Shown: positions 1 to 6,709 of the stretch, in pieces | How positions within the stretch are numbered: the first letter of the stretch is position 1 | Layout: each line of letters starts with the position of its first letter | NCBI GenBank assembly: GCA_964399955.1 | Contig: CAYNST010000099.1 | Location: 1 to 13,203 of the forward strand | Source: CAYNST01 sp964399955 | GTDB taxonomy: Bacteria; Pseudomonadota; Gammaproteobacteria; Pseudomonadales; Cellvibrionaceae | Length of the DNA stretch: 13,203 bases | Direction of reading: 5' to 3' | Notes under the pieces: model-generated | What the model was told of the DNA's origin: nothing | The model's database searches: none | The model's input: the letters and a program-made list of their open reading frames with translations, nothing else | Position numbers and translations under genes: made by a program

Positions 1-787
1 TGGTTACGGTGAAGCGGCCTTTGTCGTCTTCCGGTAGAATATCTGCGCCGGGCCGTTTAACCACACCGAAGGGAAAGTAGCCCTGGCCGCCTAAGTTAAC
101 CCCGTTGTGACAGGCGGTACAGCCGGTGTCCATAAATAGCGCCAGCCCTTCCTTTTGCTGTGTGGACAAAGCTTTGTCATCGCCCTTCAAGAACCGGTCA
201 AACGGCGCATTGGGAGTAATCAAGGTGGTTTCAAAGGCGGCCAGGGCGCGGGCTGCATTGTCTATGCTGACCGGCTGCTTGCCACCAAATACTGTCTCAA
301 ATGCTTTTTTATATTCTGGAATGCTGTTTAGCGTTTGCTCAATCCGTTCTGGTGTATTGTTCATCTCTACAGGAGCCTGCAGCGGGCCCAGCGCCTGGGC
401 TCTTAAGTCTTCGGCGCGTCCGTCCCAGAACTGAGCAGCGTTGAATACCGCGTTAAGCACCGTTGGATTATTGCGTGGCCCCTTCTGCCAGCCGTGGCCA
501 ATGGAGACCTTAACATTGTCGCCGCCACCAATGCTAAGATTGTGGCAGGTGTTACAACTGATCAAATGGCTGCGGGACAATCGAGGATCAAACCAAAGTT
601 TGTGCCCCAACTCGGCCTGCTCTTGAACAACCTTTTCTCCACCAACCTCGGTCACCCGCTCTGGTATCGGCTGAAAAATTGCGTTGGCCCTCTCCCGCAG
701 GGCTTCGTCCGCCTGCACATGGGGCACTGCCAACAGCATGCCCGCAATGAGAACGGATTTTGTATAAAAAGGCTTCAAACTCATCAT
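1..787 (-). CDS. Di-heme cytochrome c peroxidase (MauG/CcpA family), N-terminal part, cut by the window edge
   Basis: Periplasmic enzyme that reduces hydrogen peroxide to water with electrons from small c-type cytochromes. The frame is open from the start codon to base 1, giving about 262 residues of a family usually 320 to 350 long, so the C-terminus is outside the window. Residues 1 to 26 form a signal peptide ending VPHVQA. The first heme site CNTCH is at residues 78 to 82 (bases 542 to 556) and the second, CTACH, at 223 to 227 (bases 107 to 121). Between them are family-typical stretches such as GPRNNPTVLNA and FWDGRAEDL. Two adjacent ATGs (787 and 784) follow an AGGAG box by 4 and 7 bases; the second has the better spacing, and an in-frame ATG at 802 lies ahead of the box. 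No operon partner is visible. Family assignment is firm; which peroxidase subtype is not settled. Confidence 0.93.
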   Translation of the reverse strand, partial: MMSLKPFYTKSVLIAGMLLAVPHVQADEALRERANAIFQPIPERVTEVGGEKVVQEQAELGHKLWFDPRLSRSHLISCNTCHNLSIGGGDNVKVSIGHGWQKGPRNNPTVLNAVFNAAQFWDGRAEDLRAQALGPLQAPVEMNNTPERIEQTLNSIPEYKKAFETVFGGKQPVSIDNAARALAAFETTLITPNAPFDRFLKGDDKALSTQQKEGLALFMDTGCTACHNGVNLGGQGYFPFGVVKRPGADILPEDDKGRFTVT

Positions 788-1219
788 AAAACTCCTCGTC
801 ATGAGTGGGTAGTCTTCGGCTCTGTCGGACACAGCCGTCAATAAAGGCGACATGCCGCCCTGATAGTCTCTCCTCAGGCGTAGCATGGGCTTGGATTATG
901 AACAGCGGGCATATTACTACAACTTTGACCTCCTTTTGTTGCGAAAAAAATGCCGGGCAATCACCAGAGCAGACCGAAGCAGGTGCCAGTTTAGCCCCGC
1001 GGGATGTTGATTTATGCGCCATTGTCTGCTTTTATGCGCAGCGTAAGCCAGCGTACAAGCTGGCGACCGGCTTCAGCAATTGTGGAGCCAGGTGGCTATG
1101 CCCTCAGCCATTGCCAGGGCGTGGCGGCCAGGGTAGCCTGATGTGCGCAAGCCATAGGCATGACAGGTGTCCGGTTGTGCGTGGCTGGCCAAGCATACAG
1201 TTTTGTTGCCCGGCGTGCT

Positions 1220-1246
1220 GGTGTTAAAGTGGCTGTCTGGGTTGTT
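1220..1246 (+). repeat. Dispersed short repeat, copy A
   Basis: A 27-base segment around the core AGTGGCTGTC, nearly identical to copy C at 3596 to 3622 (one T/C difference across the shared span). It lies in the gene-poor region with no recognisable gene on either side. Read in plus frame 1221 it gives VLKWLSGLL, a hydrophobic run like the start of a signal anchor. It may therefore be a relic of a duplicated gene start rather than a mobile repeat. Confidence 0.7.
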
Positions 1247-1389
1247 GTTTTTAATTAGCCCTGGATCGGCAAAACACTCCGCTAATCCCGACTCTTAAAA
1301 GTTAGAGCGGTCCCTCTCCTGCGTGTCACCTTGTGATTTGGCGTCTGGCTCAACCTGCGAAAGCATGTGCGTCGTGATTCACCACCACC

Positions 1390-1455
1390 CAGCTTAGTTT
1401 TCTACCGTTGGCAAACGCGGACATTCAAGGTGCGTCAGCTTAGTTCTTACCGTTG
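1390..1455. repeat. Imperfect direct repeat of about 20 bases, two copies 46 bases apart
   Basis: The segment CAGCTTAGTT followed by two or three variable bases and TACCGTTG occurs at 1390 to 1410 and again at 1436 to 1455. The copies differ by one base in length. No gene overlaps them. They could be paired protein-binding sites, the ends of a lost insertion, or a local duplication; the sequence alone does not choose. Confidence 0.55.
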
Positions 1456-1481
1456 ATCCTGGAAAACGTGCTCGCCATGAT

Positions 1482-1760
1482 TCATTCCGGTTTGCACTTC
1501 CTTACAGTGGCTGTCCTGTTTGTTGCCGGATAAGTCACCTGCGGCAGCTTCTGCTTCTTCTGCAGCACAGCCGCCTGAGAGCGCTGCAGTCGCTCCAGAA
1601 AGCGACTTTGCAGGCGGTCCCATGGCTCCTCGCTTGCCACGCGCTGGCGTATGGAATGCCAAAGCTTGGCAAGTTCGGCGGCGTCTTTCAGCAGCACCGT
1701 CTGCAGCGCGGCATCAAGCGCCTGCAAGGTGGCGGGCATAGTTGGCAATGGGTCGGTCAT
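1482..1760 (-). pseudogene. Fragment of an HrpA-like RNA helicase, N-terminus only
   Basis: Residues 1 to 78 resemble the N-terminal extension of gammaproteobacterial HrpA, an ATP-dependent DEAH-box RNA helicase of about 1,300 residues. They show the features AKLWHSIRQRV, EPWDRLQSRF and KLPQVTYP, the last normally followed by LPV and then the helicase core. Here similarity stops right after TYP (base 1527). The frame continues for 14 unrelated residues (ATNRTATV and on) through repeat copy B to a stop. Walker A, the DEAH box and the rest are absent from the window, so this cannot be a working helicase. It is most likely a stray duplicate or the remnant of a deletion. The assignment rests on remembered family sequence and should be treated as probable. 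Confidence 0.6.
1502..1526 (+). repeat. Dispersed short repeat, copy B, abutting the HrpA fragment
   Basis: This segment matches copy C at 21 of 24 positions, with the core AGTGGCTGTCC exact. Its right end touches the last codon of HrpA similarity (1527 to 1529). Translated in the same frame as copies A and C it reads LQWLSCLL, against LKWLSGLL in the others. The match is too long to expect by chance in 13 kb, but it is more diverged than A is from C. Confidence 0.55.
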
Positions 1761-1921
1761 CGTATCTCAGGCTGAGCTTCGGGTAGCGGCATTATCGCGG
1801 ATTGCAGCCAGTCTGTCAGTTTGCGCCGACTTGGGAGCAAAAGGGGGCCCCGTATGCGGGTGTTGGAGGCAGAGGTGTCTCCGGTTTTGAAAGAAGCTGC
1901 GCAGGCAATGGCGTGAACAAA

Positions 1922-1968
1922 GCGGACTAAAGCGGGCTTCGGCAGCCACTTGAGCTGCCGCAGTCCGC
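1922..1968 (-). terminator. Two-tier hairpin, likely terminator of the deacetylase gene
   Basis: Outer arms GCGGACT and AGTCCGC (7 bp) enclose inner arms CGGCAGC and GCTGCCG (7 bp, 7-base loop). There is an asymmetric bulge of 11 bases on one side and 1 on the other. On the minus strand it begins 17 bases after the deacetylase stop codon and is followed by TTTGTT. Position and stability suit an intrinsic terminator, though the T-tract is weak. Confidence 0.55.
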
Positions 1969-1984
1969 ACGGTTGGGGCTTTAG

Positions 1985-2767
1985 CTACTGGGGGTGGGAC
2001 TTGTTTACGTGACGCATGATGTTGATGTAGGTGTCTGTCCAGTAGACATCGCGGTTCTCAACCAGAAATTGCACCAGTTCCTGGTGCGCCTTGTTCGAGA
2101 CCGCCAAGTGATTGCCGCCTACTCCATGAAAGACAATGTTGGCCATGCCGCCGCTGGCAGTCGCTTTTTTGACAAATTCAATCAACTCATCACCACTTTG
2201 GCCGTCGGGCAGCAGGTAAGAGGCAAAGCCTGCAGGCAAACCGTTTTCTGCACTTTTAACCGCCACAAATTGCCCGCGCACAACCGGCAGGTAATCGCCA
2301 TCGGCGGCGACTGTCTCCAGGCAGGGCGGCGTCAATGTGCGTTCACTTCGACCATCAAGGGCGTGCAGAAACGTGTTGGCGGTGCTTATCTCCTGACGCA
2401 TCTGCTCTACCGTTCTTTTGTCCAGATCCGCGTCCGGCTTGACCCAACTACGACCGGGTTTGGAGGCCGAGCAAGCGTGAAACAGCGTGTGATTGCCCAG
2501 CTCATGCCCCGCCTCGGCTACCTTGCGCCAATCCTGCATCCGGCTGTATACGGTGGGAAATGACAATGGCAAATAAAACGATGCCTTCAAACCGGCCTTG
2601 TTCAACGTTGGCACGGCGTTATCCAATTGGGTGTCCAGCGCGTCGTCGTAAGACAAACTGACCGCTCCGCGGGCTCCGTCCGGCCAAGCGAATTCCTTCG
2701 CCTGCAGGCAGGCGGAAGAAGCCGCCATCAGGGAACTCAGCAGACACAAATTTGCCCATCTATTCAT
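1985..2767 (-). CDS. Exported polysaccharide deacetylase (NodB/CE4 family)
   Basis: A 260-residue protein with a signal peptide (hydrophobic residues 7 to 18, likely cleaved near ACLQA). Family 4 carbohydrate esterases are metal-dependent enzymes that remove acetyl groups from sugars such as chitin or peptidoglycan units. Motif 1 is seen as SYDD (residues 39 to 42; D41/D42 hold the catalytic base and a metal ligand). Motif 2 is GNHTLFH (H93 and H97, the metal histidines), and IVFHG near the C-terminus supplies the late histidine. The usual RxPxG motif is not clear; TPPC is the nearest candidate. The start ATG at 2767 has no strong ribosome-binding site. It stands alone, opposite in direction to the genes at its right. 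The substrate is unknown. Confidence 0.85.
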   Translation of the reverse strand: MNRWANLCLLSSLMAASSACLQAKEFAWPDGARGAVSLSYDDALDTQLDNAVPTLNKAGLKASFYLPLSFPTVYSRMQDWRKVAEAGHELGNHTLFHACSASKPGRSWVKPDADLDKRTVEQMRQEISTANTFLHALDGRSERTLTPPCLETVAADGDYLPVVRGQFVAVKSAENGLPAGFASYLLPDGQSGDELIEFVKKATASGGMANIVFHGVGGNHLAVSNKAHQELVQFLVENRDVYWTDTYINIMRHVNKSHPQ

Positions 2768-3165
2768 AGTTGTGAGGCTCTTTTGGGTTAGTTGATCAAA
2801 AGTGCTGACAGCAACGGTTTTCAGTAGGGCCGCACCTTCTGTTGATACACAAGGACGCAGACATGTGCAGGCGCGATGAGCCTGACCTCCGTTTCAAGAC
2901 AGCTGCTCATTTATCACGGGCCACCGTCCCCCGCTGTTGTTCATCGGCAAGCGGTTCAATTCCCCCCCTTGCCCGCATTGTTACGCAAACTGCGGCTGAG
3001 CGCACAGCTGCAGCGGGTGAAGCAGGGCAAAATGTTCATCTTTCAGCCGCCCTCGCAACGCAACGGCCGGGTACAGCCCAGTCAAGCGTCAACCTGTATA
3101 AGGAATTAAAGCATGACTGCAGCTATCGCGCCCGTTTTACCTGATCTGGCCCCAGCGGCAGTCAC
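2768..3165. other. Intergenic or decayed region between the deacetylase and the ycaQ fragment
   Basis: About 400 bases. It must carry the minus-strand deacetylase promoter. Plus-strand frames at 2842 to 3144 and 2876 to 3109 are low-quality and unrecognised. An ATG at 3113 preceded by AAGGA reads MTAAIAPVLPDLAPAAVTRA. It then enters the ycaQ copy out of frame at about 3166, so it may be the true 5' end of a gene that was interrupted there. I do not recognise it. Confidence 0.45.
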
Positions 3166-3595
3166 CCGAGCGCTGCCTGCCACCGGGCATAGACCTGAGC
3201 CTGCCCACCTTGAGGGGGAACGCGGTCTATCTGTTCGGGACCACCCTCATAGCCCACGGCGGCTTTACCTGGAAGCAACTACTGCACTTGAAGACCGGCA
3301 AAGCCATGCGCGACGCCATGCGGGAAGTGCTTGATGAGCGTCTGCAGGCGGGGGTGATCAAGCAGCTGGCTATTGCCAATGCGCCCACGGCCTACGTGGA
3401 TGTCAATGCACTTGACCGCGCTCCCGAGGTTCATGACAAAGTCAGAGTGCTGTCTCCCTTTGACAACGTGCTGATTCATCGCGAACGTTTGCAGTGGTTG
3501 TTCGACTTTGACTACCGGATCGAGTGCTGTGTGCCTGCCGCCAAACGTGTGTACGGCTACTTCTGTCTGCCCATTCTGTGCGGCGACCAATTTGC
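3166..3595 (+). pseudogene. Internal fragment of ycaQ, duplicate of 9858 to 10287
   Basis: A 430-base copy of the ycaQ gene further right, with no insertions or deletions and about 15 mismatches. It matches residues 180 to 321 of the 379-residue protein, so it lacks the N-terminal half with the QxD catalytic motif and the last 58 residues. A central tract from 3263 to 3528 (266 bases) is identical in both copies, and all mismatches lie in the flanks. The fragment is still open in the ycaQ frame and runs on through repeat copy C to a stop at 3716, but it has no proper start. It cannot be active. The identical core points to a recent duplication or later gene conversion. Confidence 0.9.
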
Positions 3596-3622
3596 GGTGT
3601 TAAAGTGGCTGTCCGGGTTGTT
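3596..3622 (+). repeat. Dispersed short repeat, copy C, at the junction of the ycaQ fragment and the hydrolase
   Basis: It begins at the first base after ycaQ similarity ends. It is followed by a low-complexity run of GTTGTTG units up to about 3648, where hydrolase similarity begins. In the frame entering from ycaQ it reads VLKWLSGLLGLLLV, which looks like a signal anchor. That frame differs from the hydrolase frame, so if this was the hydrolase gene's own 5' end it has since been frameshifted. Confidence 0.7.
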
Positions 3623-3642
3623 GGGGTTGTTGCTGGTCCGGG

Positions 3643-4386
3643 TTGTTGCTGATATTGGTGGAGAAGGCGGGCATAACGTCAGACCTCAAGTACAGCGACA
3701 ACCCGGAGCGGCTTGACTGCCCGGCCTACTACCTCAATCACGACAGCCCGGCGCAAAGGGTGCAGGATCTCAAAGCGGTTGTTAATCGGGTGAAGGACCA
3801 GCATTCTTATGCCCGTATTATCGCCCTGGGCGGCAGCGAAGGCGCGGCGGTTGCCGCCGCATACGCAGCCGAAACCGGTGTTCCCAGTGCGGTTGTCTTC
3901 ATGAGCGGCGGAGGACGCTGGTTCATCAATGATGTGTTTCACAACATTCGCGCCACCGTACCGCCAGAGGTTCTGCAGGCCGAACTGCAGGGGTTTGAAG
4001 GCTTCGCGGAGCACGTTGTAACCGGCGAGCCCTTCAGCCTTGAGGTGAGCGGCCATGGGTACAAGTGGTGGCATTCAACTTTGACGATGGATCTTTAATC
4101 AGTGCTCAGCAAAATAGAGGTGCCGGTCCTGATTGTGCAGGGCGGGCGGGATGAATCGGCCTCCCCTGACGCTGCAGTTGAAATGATTCAAACTCCACAG
4201 AACGCTGGGACGGCAAATATCGAATTAAAGCTCTATCCAGAGCTGGATCACGGGTTAATGGCAGCCGACGGACAATCCCATGCAAAGGATGTAACTGCCG
4301 AGGCCGGCGCCTGGTTGCAAGTTAAACTGCTTCCTCCACTGCAGCCTGCGTCAGATACCACCACCGCAGAAAATGCTGAACAATAG
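3643..4386 (+). pseudogene. Alpha/beta hydrolase, 5'-truncated and broken by an in-frame TAA
   Basis: Similarity to serine alpha/beta hydrolases (dienelactone hydrolase or prolyl-oligopeptidase-like) begins at about LVEKAGITSDLKYSD and runs to the end in a single frame. The nucleophile elbow is GGSEG (around 3829 to 3843), the acid is in VQGGRDES and the histidine in LYPELDHGL, so the full triad is still encoded. The codon at 4096 to 4098 is TAA between TLTMDL and SVLSKIEVPVLI. A Gln codon is likely ancestral (CAA to TAA). The N-terminal part of the fold is missing and replaced by repeat copy C and the ycaQ fragment. It is therefore a pseudogene by two independent lesions. The rest is well preserved, so the damage is probably recent. 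Confidence 0.8.
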
Positions 4387-4461
4387 GCAGAAGTAATACT
4401 GCTGGTGTTAACAAGGGCGGGGGCTCGCGGCAGACAAGGTTCAATATCAGGAGAATAATGG

Positions 4462-4539
4462 ATGGAGATCAGGGAGGCACGCCCCGAAGACAGCAACGGA
4501 ATGGCCATGGTCAGTATCGCCTCCTGGCGTTTCGCCTAG
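4462..4539 (+). pseudogene. GNAT acetyltransferase, N-terminal remnant of 25 codons
   Basis: ATG at 4462 follows an AGGAGA box by 7 bases and reads MEIREARPEDSNGMAMV then SIASWRFA before a TAG. The pattern of an IREARPED start and a helix ending in SWR is typical of the first strand and helix of GNAT N-acetyltransferases, in which SWR is usually followed by YRGLLP. Downstream the acetyl-CoA-binding motif is absent; a neighbouring frame (LLSPG and on) may hold a few more decayed residues before the next gene. It is a remnant with an intact start signal. Confidence 0.55.
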
Positions 4540-4629
4540 ATCAGCTGCTTTCTCCGGGCGCGGCGCGCCACAGGGTCGGATGCGGAGTGCTCTCTCGTTA
4601 CCTTTTAATTTGCGACGGGACTGTGTTAT

Positions 4630-5892
4630 ATGAATATGAAGGCGGTTGGTGTTCTAGTCATGGTACTTCTATCGTCATGTGGGCACGCGGTCAATGACGC
4701 AGCCGATTGGCGTGAGGACATCGGTGTGTACGCAAATCTGCTGGCGGAGCGGCACATAGATCTTTATCACTCGATTGATCAGCTGAGCTTTGCAAATGAG
4801 ATCGCAAGGATCAAAGCCTCAGTGCCCACCCTAACGACCGACCAAACTTTGATTGAACTGATGAGGCTCACTCGCAGCATTAATGACGGTCATACTTCTT
4901 TCCCTCTGTGGGGCTGGGAGCACAGCAGCTTTCCCCTGAAACTGAAACTGCTTGATGATAGCTTGTACGTGGTCAGCACTGCTCGCGAGCTCAGCGATTT
5001 ATTAGGGGCTAAGCTCACTGCTGTAGGCGGCACCCGCTCATCAGAGCTAGTACGCCTTTTATCAGCAGTCGTACCTTTCGCCGACAATCAATTCTCTACG
5101 TCCGTTAGAGTGGCTGAGTTACTGCCCAACGCCCAGGTGCTTCAAGGTCTTGGCGTCATTGAAAGTCAATCGGAAGCGCTATTCATTTTTGATAAAGCCG
5201 GGGTTGTAGAGAAGCGCATCTTGGCCCCTATCAGGACGCCTAACCTTGATGCTCAAATTTCACACATGAACGACAGGATTTTCTCTGTCAATTCAAAGGT
5301 CAGTGATGATCTCTGGTTTGGTGCATCGGACGACAAGCAGACCGTCTATGTCAAGTTCCGCCGATATACATCGGCAGCCAAAATGGAGGGGCTGGCCAAA
5401 AAGCTACTGTCATTCATCAATAAGCACGGTTCCAGCAACCTCATTGTTGATCTGAGAGACAACTACGGTGGAGACTTTTTCGTGGGGTTGAAGCTAGCCC
5501 AATTCTTAGTTTTGGCAGACAGCATAGACTGGAAGAACGGCGTTTTTGTGTTGATCGACAATGCCACCTTTTCTGCGGCCATGAGTAATGCCGCCCAGTT
5601 CTCGCAGATTTTGAACGCCAAATTGATTGGTGAGCCAACCGGCGGCAGACCATCGGGCTATCAGGATATGGGGCAGTTCAAGCTGCCAAATTCCGGGTTG
5701 GCAGTGACCTATTCCAAGCGGCTCTACCACTTCAAAGATCACCAGAAAGACGCCCTCTATCCCGATGTAACCGTCGGCGTATCTTTGGAAGATTTCAAGA
5801 ACCAGACAGACACGCAGCTCAGGTGGGTGTTGAGTCATATCAGTGATCGACGCAAGTCCGGAGATCCTGAGCTGCAGCGGGAACGCCCATGA
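4630..5892 (+). CDS. S41 family peptidase-like lipoprotein
   Basis: A 420-residue protein with a lipoprotein signal: hydrophobic residues 5 to 14 and lipobox LSSC with the lipidated Cys17. The C-terminal domain matches the tail-specific protease (S41) fold. VDLRDNYGGD at residues 273 to 282 is the conserved strand and loop before the active site. TFSAAM at 313 to 318 carries the probable nucleophile Ser315, in the position of the family's TxSAxE. GEPTGGRPSGY follows, as expected. No PDZ domain is evident. The N-terminal 200 residues resemble the cap region of lipoprotein S41 members of unknown substrate. The start has only a weak ribosome-binding site; an in-frame ATG two codons later is possible. 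No co-transcribed neighbour is obvious. Confidence 0.82.
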   Translation: MNMKAVGVLVMVLLSSCGHAVNDAADWREDIGVYANLLAERHIDLYHSIDQLSFANEIARIKASVPTLTTDQTLIELMRLTRSINDGHTSFPLWGWEHSSFPLKLKLLDDSLYVVSTARELSDLLGAKLTAVGGTRSSELVRLLSAVVPFADNQFSTSVRVAELLPNAQVLQGLGVIESQSEALFIFDKAGVVEKRILAPIRTPNLDAQISHMNDRIFSVNSKVSDDLWFGASDDKQTVYVKFRRYTSAAKMEGLAKKLLSFINKHGSSNLIVDLRDNYGGDFFVGLKLAQFLVLADSIDWKNGVFVLIDNATFSAAMSNAAQFSQILNAKLIGEPTGGRPSGYQDMGQFKLPNSGLAVTYSKRLYHFKDHQKDALYPDVTVGVSLEDFKNQTDTQLRWVLSHISDRRKSGDPELQRERP

Positions 5893-5965
5893 GGGCGGGC
5901 TAAACACTCTGTGTTTTCTCTGCGGGCTTTGAGCTTGGTTGGAAAAATTGGTGCAGAATTCAACT

Positions 5966-6574
5966 ATGAAGCAATCAATGAAGATTTTCGGCGATATTCG
6001 GTCAGGCAACTGTTACAAAATCAAGTTAATGACGTCACTGCTCGGTTTTGAGCATGAATGGATTCCGGTCGATATACTGGCAGGAGACACTCGAACACCC
6101 AGCTTTTTGGCCATGAACGTCAACGGCAAGGTTCCTGTGCTTGAAACCTCGGACGGGCGCTACCTCGCGGAGTCAAACGCGATTTTGAATTATCTGGCGG
6201 CTGGCTCCCAATACTTACCGAAAGAGGTCTACCTTCTGGCAAAAGTGCAGCAGTGGCAGTTTTTTGAACAATACAGCCACGAGCCCTTCATTGCTGTCGC
6301 GAGATACATAAACATATATCTGGGGCCTCCCGCTGATCGGCGCGCTGAGTATCAGTCCAAGCAGCCCGGTGGCCATAGAGCCTTGGCGGTGATGGAGGCG
6401 CAGCTTTCCGAAACCAGATTCTTGGTAGGAGACACAGCCACTACAGCCGATATCGCCCTCTATGGCTATACCCACGTCGCACATGAAGATGGTTTTGACT
6501 TGGGAAATTACCCCGCGATTCAGCGGTGGATTAGCCGGGTGAAAGAGCTGCCTGCCTATGTGGGCATGGAGTAG
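5966..6574 (+). CDS. Glutathione S-transferase
   Basis: A 202-residue cytosolic transferase of usual length. The N-terminal thioredoxin-like domain has IRSGNCYKIKL (residues 11 to 21), NGKVPVLET with the cis-proline, and the glutathione-binding AESNAIL. The C-terminal helical domain contains FLVGDTATTADIALYGY, the typical GST N-capping region. Such enzymes conjugate or reduce electrophiles using glutathione; this one resembles uncharacterised bacterial forms and its substrate cannot be read from sequence. I chose ATG 5966; ATG 5978 (MKIFGDIRSG) is equally plausible, and neither has a clear ribosome-binding site. It begins 73 bases after the S41 gene. Confidence 0.88.
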   Translation: MKQSMKIFGDIRSGNCYKIKLMTSLLGFEHEWIPVDILAGDTRTPSFLAMNVNGKVPVLETSDGRYLAESNAILNYLAAGSQYLPKEVYLLAKVQQWQFFEQYSHEPFIAVARYINIYLGPPADRRAEYQSKQPGGHRALAVMEAQLSETRFLVGDTATTADIALYGYTHVAHEDGFDLGNYPAIQRWISRVKELPAYVGME

Positions 6575-6641
6575 CGGAATTGGCTGACCAGTCCCTGCAA
6601 CAATTGACGGCATCAAGGCTGGTTCGCAGTCAGCCTCGCCC

Positions 6642-6677
6642 GCGTTGCCTTTGAGCTAAAGGGCCGAAGCGCAACGC
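6642..6677. other. Two-tier hairpin in the leader of the membrane hydroxylase gene
   Basis: Outer arms GCGTTGC and GCAACGC enclose inner arms CCTTT and AAAGG (loop GAGCT, one shared C) with an 8-base one-sided bulge. It lies between the GST stop and the start at 6710. No T-tract follows, so a terminator is unlikely. A smaller hairpin (AGGCTG and CAGCCT, 6616 to 6636) precedes it. It may be a leader RNA structure or mere chance. Confidence 0.35.
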
Positions 6678-6709
6678 AGCCGCTTACATAGTGAATAAAG
6701 GAGTATGTT

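Larger units (their letters stand above)
788..1501. other. Gene-poor region upstream of the peroxidase gene
   Basis: About 700 bases with no convincing gene on either strand. Open frames here are short, rich in Cys, Trp and Arg, lack ribosome-binding sites and resemble no family I know. It must hold the peroxidase promoter on the minus strand, but I could not pick one out. It also contains one copy of the dispersed short repeat (1220 to 1246) and a 20-base direct repeat (1390 and 1436), listed separately. The stretch looks like decayed sequence rather than compact intergenic DNA. Confidence 0.6.

Noticed and set aside
588..1022. Minus-strand open frame of 144 codons overlapping the peroxidase start
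   Set aside because: It runs in another frame over the heme peroxidase N-terminus and has the His/Arg/Ser-rich composition of a shadow frame.
1994..2563. Plus-strand open frame of 189 codons
   Set aside because: It is the antisense shadow of the polysaccharide deacetylase, whose catalytic motifs are on the minus strand.
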